Assembly: GCF_000429625.1 (NCBI RefSeq)
Contig: NZ_AUCF01000038.1
Span: 1 to 49,856, forward strand
Length of the DNA stretch: 49,856 bases
Direction: 5' to 3'
From: Azospirillum halopraeferens DSM 3675
GTDB lineage: Bacteria > Pseudomonadota > Alphaproteobacteria > Azospirillales > Azospirillaceae
Shown: piece after piece, positions 46,700 to 49,856 of the stretch
How the letters are laid out: each line of letters starts with the position of its first letter
Numbering within the stretch: position 1 is the first letter of the stretch
Position numbers and translations under genes: made by a program
Notes under the pieces: model-generated
Told to the model about the DNA's origin: nothing
Databases searched by the model: none
Seen by the model: only the letters and a program-made list of their open reading frames with translations

Positions 46700-47134
46700 G
46701 TGAACGAGACCGAGGCCGACGACGAGGTCCGGGCGGAGAGCTTCCGCCAGGCGCGCAGCGCCCGCCGGCTGGAACTGGTGGAGGACTACCTGGAACTCAT
46801 CGCCGACCTGATCGACGACCACGGCGAGGCCCGGCAGGTGGACATCGCCGCGCGCCTCGGCGTGGCCCAGCCCACGGTGGCCAAGATGCTGCGCCGCCTG
46901 TCGAAGGACGGCTTCATCACGCAACGCCCTTACCGCGGCGTCTTCCTGACCGAGGAGGGCCGCGCCGTCGCCGAGCGCAGCCGCACCCGTCACCGCATCG
47001 TCGAAGCCTTCCTGTGCGCCGTCGGCGTCAGCCCGGAAACCGCCCGCCTCGACGCGGAGGGCATCGAGCACCACGTCAGCGCCGAGACGCTGGAGGTGTT
47101 CGAACGCTTCCTGGAGCGCGCGGCGGACGCGTAG
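46700..47134 (+). CDS. mntR: Manganese transport regulator MntR (DtxR family)
   Basis: The 144-residue Mn2+-responsive repressor has a winged helix-turn-helix (VDIAARLGVAQPTVAKMLRRL) and a metal-binding/dimerisation domain. Ligands His98, Glu120, Glu123 and His124 (RHRIVEAFL, AEGIEHHV) are present, and N-terminal acidic residues (ELVEDYLELIADLI) fit the MntR metal site. It closely resembles E. coli MntR throughout. GTG 46700 was chosen for GGGGAGGGG five bases upstream; ATG 46670 is in frame but has no ribosome binding site. It diverges from sitABCD, its likely target. Confidence 0.94.
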   Translation: MNETEADDEVRAESFRQARSARRLELVEDYLELIADLIDDHGEARQVDIAARLGVAQPTVAKMLRRLSKDGFITQRPYRGVFLTEEGRAVAERSRTRHRIVEAFLCAVGVSPETARLDAEGIEHHVSAETLEVFERFLERAADA

Positions 47135-47469
47135 GAGCGGTGGCGCACCGGGCGGTGGTTGCCTGAAACGATCGGACCCGCCCCGCGCAATTTGCACGTA
47201 TGCGAATCTGATACAAAATGCCGTATGACGCTGATTCTGTCAAAAAGAGACGGAAGGTCACGGGAAAGCCGATAAATTCGGTCGATTCACGGAATATTGA
47301 CGCTTTAGATTTTTCTTTTTTTCCGATGTGCCCATGACATTGGCGCATAGCTGCACGTACAGTTGATGCTTTTTCATCGGCTATACTTTTAACGCTGCAT
47401 TAATGGTATCGGCATCCTTATGTCTGCATACGTGGGTATGCCCAGTGTGTGCGGTGCAGAGGGGTGGCT
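47135..47469. other. Intergenic region mntR to chemotaxis receptor gene
   Basis: This 335-bp stretch is markedly AT-rich for the window, with a T-run at about 47310-47322. TATACT at 47382-47387 is a good -10 element, with only a weak -35 upstream. GCATAC (47426-47431) and GTATGC (47436-47441) form a perfect 6-bp hairpin in the leader of the receptor gene. No ORF was found. Confidence 0.5.
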
Positions 47470-49152
47470 ATGAACTTCCGGGATGTGAGGATCGTCAACA
47501 AGGTGCTGGCGGTGATCGGGCTGATGGCCCTGCTCTCCGCGGCGTTGACCGGAACGGCGCTGGTCAAGATGCGCGGCATCGACCGGAGCTACTCGGAGGC
47601 CCTCGACGGGCCGGCCACGGCTTCGACGTGGCTGGCACGGGCCAACTCTCTGCTCAACGCCGGGGCCCGCGACGTCAACGTCATGGTGCTGGAGAACGAC
47701 GAGGCGGCGATCCGCGCGGCGGTGACCGAGTTCGAGAACGATGCCCGCGGCATTCTGGAACGGCTGGACACGGTGGTGGCCGCCCTGCCGTCGGTGCGGC
47801 CGGAGGTGGAAGCCCTGCGGTCGCGGATCGAGGGGCTGTTCGCCGTCGCAGGCGAGGTCAGGGCGGAGGCGATCCGCAACAACGATGACGCCGCCCACAA
47901 GATCATTACGGACCGCTTCGACCCTCTGTACATGGAGGTGCGCACCCGGTTCCGCGGGCTGATCGAGGAGGTGGATGCCCGGGTACAGGCGGCGTCGGAG
48001 GGGGCGACGGCGGACACCCTGGCGGCCATCACCTGGATGCTCGTCGCCGCGGCCGTCGGACTGACCGCCTGCTTCGCCATCGCCATCGTGCTGACCCGCC
48101 GCACCGTTTCCGGCCCGGTGGAGCGGTTGACCGTCTCCATGGATGCGCTGGCCGGTGGCCGGCTCGACATCGCCGTGGAGGGGCAGGACCGCCGCGACGA
48201 GATCGGCGGCATGGCCAGGGCGTTGCAGGTCTTCAAGGACAACGCCGCCGAACGGGTCCGGCTGGAAGCCGAGCAGGCGGCCGAGCGCGTGGCCAGGGAG
48301 AAGCGCACCGCCGCCATGGAGCGCCTGATCGGCGCGTTCGACCGGTCCGCGTCGGGCGTGCTGGGCGCCGTGGCGTCGGCGTCCACCGAACTCAGCCACA
48401 CGGCCGAGAGCATGGCCGCACTGGCGGAACAGACGAACCGGCAGGCGTCGGCGTCCGCGGCGGCGGCCGAGCAGACCTCGGCCAACGTCCAGACCGTGGC
48501 GTCGGCGACCGAGGAGATGTCCGCGTCCATTCAGGAGATCGGGCGGCAGGTCGCCCGCTCCACCGAGATCGCATCGAAGGCGAGCCGGGAGGCGGAGCAC
48601 ACCACGGAGTCGGTGCGCAGCCTGGCGGACGCGGCCCAGCGGATCGGCGACGTGGTGCGGCTGATCCAGGACATCGCGAGCCAGACCAACCTGCTGGCGC
48701 TCAACGCCACCATCGAGGCGGCGCGGGCCGGCGAGGCGGGCAAGGGCTTCGCCGTGGTGGCCAGCGAGGTCAAGGCGCTGGCCAACCAGACCGGCAAGGC
48801 CACCGAGGACATCGCCGCTCAGATCGCGGCGGTGCAGACCGCCACGCAGGGCACGGTGGCGGCGATCGAGGGGATCGGCGCCACCATCGGTTCCATCAAC
48901 GAGATCGCCTCGACCATCGCCGCGGCCATCGAGGAGCAGAACGCCACCACCGGCGAGATCACCCGCAACGTGCAGCAGGCGGCCCGGGGGACCGAGGAGG
49001 TGAGCGGCAACGTGGTGCAGGTCAGCGACGCGGCGACGCGCACCGGCACGGCGGCCACACAGGTGCTGGGCGCCTCCAACGAGCTGTCGCAGCAGGCCGA
49101 GACGCTGCGCCGCGACGTGGAGCGCTTCCTGGCCGACATCCGCGCCGCCTGA
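47470..49152 (+). CDS. Methyl-accepting chemotaxis protein
   Basis: The 560-residue receptor has a first membrane helix (about 10-32), a periplasmic four-helix-bundle-type domain (about 33-185), a second helix (about 190-210) and a HAMP domain (GPVERLTVSMDALAGGRLDI). The cytoplasmic coiled coil carries the MCP signalling tip QTNLLALNATIEAARAGEAG and GKGFAVVASEVKALANQT (about 400-440), which binds CheW and CheA. The C-terminus FLADIRAA has no CheR/CheB-binding pentapeptide. The ligand is unknown. The ATG has AGAGGGGTGG upstream. No chemotaxis operon is adjacent, so it is an orphan receptor. Confidence 0.95.
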   Translation: MNFRDVRIVNKVLAVIGLMALLSAALTGTALVKMRGIDRSYSEALDGPATASTWLARANSLLNAGARDVNVMVLENDEAAIRAAVTEFENDARGILERLDTVVAALPSVRPEVEALRSRIEGLFAVAGEVRAEAIRNNDDAAHKIITDRFDPLYMEVRTRFRGLIEEVDARVQAASEGATADTLAAITWMLVAAAVGLTACFAIAIVLTRRTVSGPVERLTVSMDALAGGRLDIAVEGQDRRDEIGGMARALQVFKDNAAERVRLEAEQAAERVAREKRTAAMERLIGAFDRSASGVLGAVASASTELSHTAESMAALAEQTNRQASASAAAAEQTSANVQTVASATEEMSASIQEIGRQVARSTEIASKASREAEHTTESVRSLADAAQRIGDVVRLIQDIASQTNLLALNATIEAARAGEAGKGFAVVASEVKALANQTGKATEDIAAQIAAVQTATQGTVAAIEGIGATIGSINEIASTIAAAIEEQNATTGEITRNVQQAARGTEEVSGNVVQVSDAATRTGTAATQVLGASNELSQQAETLRRDVERFLADIRAA

Positions 49153-49170
49153 CCCGGCGCTTGCGGCAAC

Positions 49171-49200
49171 CGATAATCGCTCATCTGATGGCGGTTATCG
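49171..49200. promoter_or_regulatory. Imperfect palindrome before the hipB-like gene
   Basis: CGATAATCGC (49171-49180) and GCGGTTATCG (49191-49200) pair over 10 bp with one G-T wobble, around a 10-nt loop. The site lies 18 nt after the chemotaxis receptor stop and 26 bp before the hipB-like start. It may be the HipB operator, the receptor terminator, or both. No T-run follows. The left arm's GCGATTATCGGTT sequence also occurs at 7323-7335. Confidence 0.4.
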
Positions 49201-49225
49201 TCGTATTGAACGTGTAACCGTCATT

Positions 49226-49539
49226 ATGTTGACGTTTAGCCTGATGGGCCCCGGGGACGTGGCGCGCGCCGTGGCGGACAGGGCGCGGGCGCGCAGGCTG
49301 GCCCCTGGCCAGACCCGGGCGGAGGCGGCGGAGCGGAGCGGCATCGGGCTGTCGTCGCTGCGCCGCTTCGAGTCCACCGGCAGGATCGCCTTCGACGCCC
49401 TCGTCCGCCTGGCGTTCGTGCTCGACTCGGTCGAGCACGTCGCCGGCCTCTTTCCGGAGCCGGAGTTCCGCACCCGGACGAGGTGGTGTCGCGGCCGCAG
49501 CGCCGGCGCGGCCGGCGGACGAAGGGTGAGCTGCGGTGA
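49226..49539 (+). pseudogene. HipB-like XRE-type antitoxin, frameshifted
   Basis: The frame opens as a short XRE-family regulator: DVARAVADRARARRLAPGQTRAEAAERSGIG, SLRRFESTGRIAFDALVRLAFVLDSVEHVAGLFPEPE (residues about 9-78, given in part), a helix-turn-helix like those of HipB. Near 49474 the frame breaks. Adding one base (ACC CTG GAC instead of ACCCGGAC) restores a normal HipB-like end (TLDEVVSRPQRRRGRRTKGELR) with a stop at 49537-49539. The open frame instead runs into unrelated sequence to 49687. A single-base deletion is the simplest explanation. Overlapping GTGA with the hipA-like remnant shows it was half of a toxin-antitoxin operon. Confidence 0.65.
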
Positions 49540-49701
49540 GGCGTGCTACCCTCCTGAGGGTGTCGCTGCCCCCGGGACGCGGACGATGAGGAGCCGGTCG
49601 GGCGTCTGGCCGTGCGCGACGGCACGGTGTACTTCGAATTCGATGACGCGTTCATTGTCTCGGAACGCCTGCTGTCCCTGGCGTTGAAGAGCTGTTCGTA
49701 G
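49536..49701 (+). pseudogene. HipA-like toxin remnant, frameshifted and cut by an IS
   Basis: A GTG at 49536 overlaps the repaired hipB stop and opens RRATLLRVSLPPG, then a frameshift occurs near 49575-49582. The next frame continues DEEPVGRLAVRDGTVYFEFDDAFI (residues given in part), which resembles the N-terminal subdomain of HipA kinases (VGRL, F-x-Y/F-D-x-A/E-F). Homology ends about 49690, where sequence matching an IS end begins. The kinase core is missing, so it cannot be active. Confidence 0.55.
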
Positions 49702-49745
49702 CAGTCATACGGTTCCCGCCTGAAGGCTTCAGAGGCTGTTCGTAG
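49690..49745. repeat. Repeated IS-end-like sequence
   Basis: The 10-mer CTGTTCGTAG occurs twice, within 49690-49701 and 49734-49745, preceded by AG and GG. It matches the style of IS terminal repeats (GAGGCTGTTCGTAG...). The piece between (CAGTCATACGGTTCCC...) is not identified. Two nested or partly deleted insertions would explain the doublet. Confidence 0.4.
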
Positions 49746-49748
49746 ATG

Positions 49749-49856
49749 TTATGCGCTGAGATCCTGGGCAGTGAGCCGCTTCAGACGCCGAGCAAGGATT
49801 GAGACGAAGGCGATCTCGATGGACGCGACGAGGTGCTCCTTCGTCCGCTCGACGAT
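49749..49856 (-). mobile_element. C-terminal end of an IS transposase, partial at window edge
   Basis: On the minus strand, 35 codons run from the window edge to a TAA at 49749-49751: IVERTKEHLVASIEI, then LARRLKRLTAQDLSA. VERT is the catalytic-Glu region of IS5-family transposases, and the following helix resembles their C-terminus. The usual spacer between VERT and the last helix seems shortened, so the copy may be deleted. The rest lies beyond the window. An IS-end-like sequence sits at 49734-49745. Confidence 0.55.

Noticed and set aside
47300..47330. Small-RNA terminator at the T-run before the chemotaxis receptor
   Set aside because: The T-run is not directly preceded by a stable GC-rich stem, and no promoter with matching spacing was found.
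47341..47356. Sigma-54-like element TTGGCGCATAGCTGCA upstream of the chemotaxis receptor
   Set aside because: GG and GC are nine, not ten, bases apart, which is a poor fit to the strict spacing of -24/-12 promoters. TATACT downstream is a better signal.

Overview
This is a GC-rich, densely coded stretch (third codon positions almost all G/C) from an alphaproteobacterium. The combination of an alphaproteobacterial-type cellulose operon (bcsA-B-Z-K-N), a membrane urate hydroxylase (PuuD) with a glyoxylate carboligase operon, LOV-like and NahK-like sensor kinases and a SitABCD/MntR manganese module suggests Rhodospirillales, probably Azospirillaceae. That placement is inference; no rRNA or tRNA gene is present to test it.

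Layout. (1) 1-2660, a plastic edge: the 3' end of an RTX exoprotein with its terminator, a truncated ccdA-like antitoxin with an intact-looking operator, a LOV-like histidine kinase that has lost the photoactive cysteine, and a frameshifted IS5-type transposase. (2) 2659-8679: glycogen debranching enzyme GlgX, a divergent NahK-type hybrid kinase and a pentapeptide-repeat protein. (3) 8800-12326: a four-gene Na+-translocating acyl-CoA decarboxylase operon (carboxyltransferase, delta, biotin carrier, beta) with two strong hairpins before the beta subunit. (4) 12427-16080: a 1217-residue protein made of two tandem TPR plus glycosyltransferase modules. (5) 16184-24430, minus strand: the cellulose synthase operon bcsA-bcsB-bcsZ-bcsK-bcsN, with overlapping start/stop codons.

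(6) 24619-38980: purine and glyoxylate catabolism. A minus-strand arm (uraD, allC, an M20 hydrolase, a LysR regulator) and a plus-strand arm (puuD, guaD, an IclR regulator, gcl, hyi, glxR, ttuD and an HpcH-type aldolase) cover steps from guanine and urate through allantoate and glyoxylate to tartronate semialdehyde, glycerate and 2-phosphoglycerate. A bacteriohemerythrin sits between the arms. Clear inverted repeats lie before gcl and glxR.

(7) 38994-47134: the manganese transporter sitA-B-C-D (minus strand), whose SitC permease carries a C-terminal DtxR/MntR-like domain, followed by an orphan usher-like outer-membrane protein. mntR diverges from sitA, and the shared intergenic region holds two MntR-box-like palindromes. 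(8) 47470-49856: a chemotaxis receptor, then a second wrecked edge with a frameshifted hipBA-like toxin-antitoxin pair cut by an IS element whose transposase runs off the window.

The metabolic middle is intact and ordinary in gene content. The most unusual signals are the two decayed toxin-antitoxin modules with IS debris at the edges, the cysteine-less LOV kinase, the duplicated TPR-glycosyltransferase, the permease-repressor fusion, the intra-operon hairpins of the decarboxylase operon and several perfect palindromes in promoter regions. No CRISPR array, rRNA or tRNA was seen.
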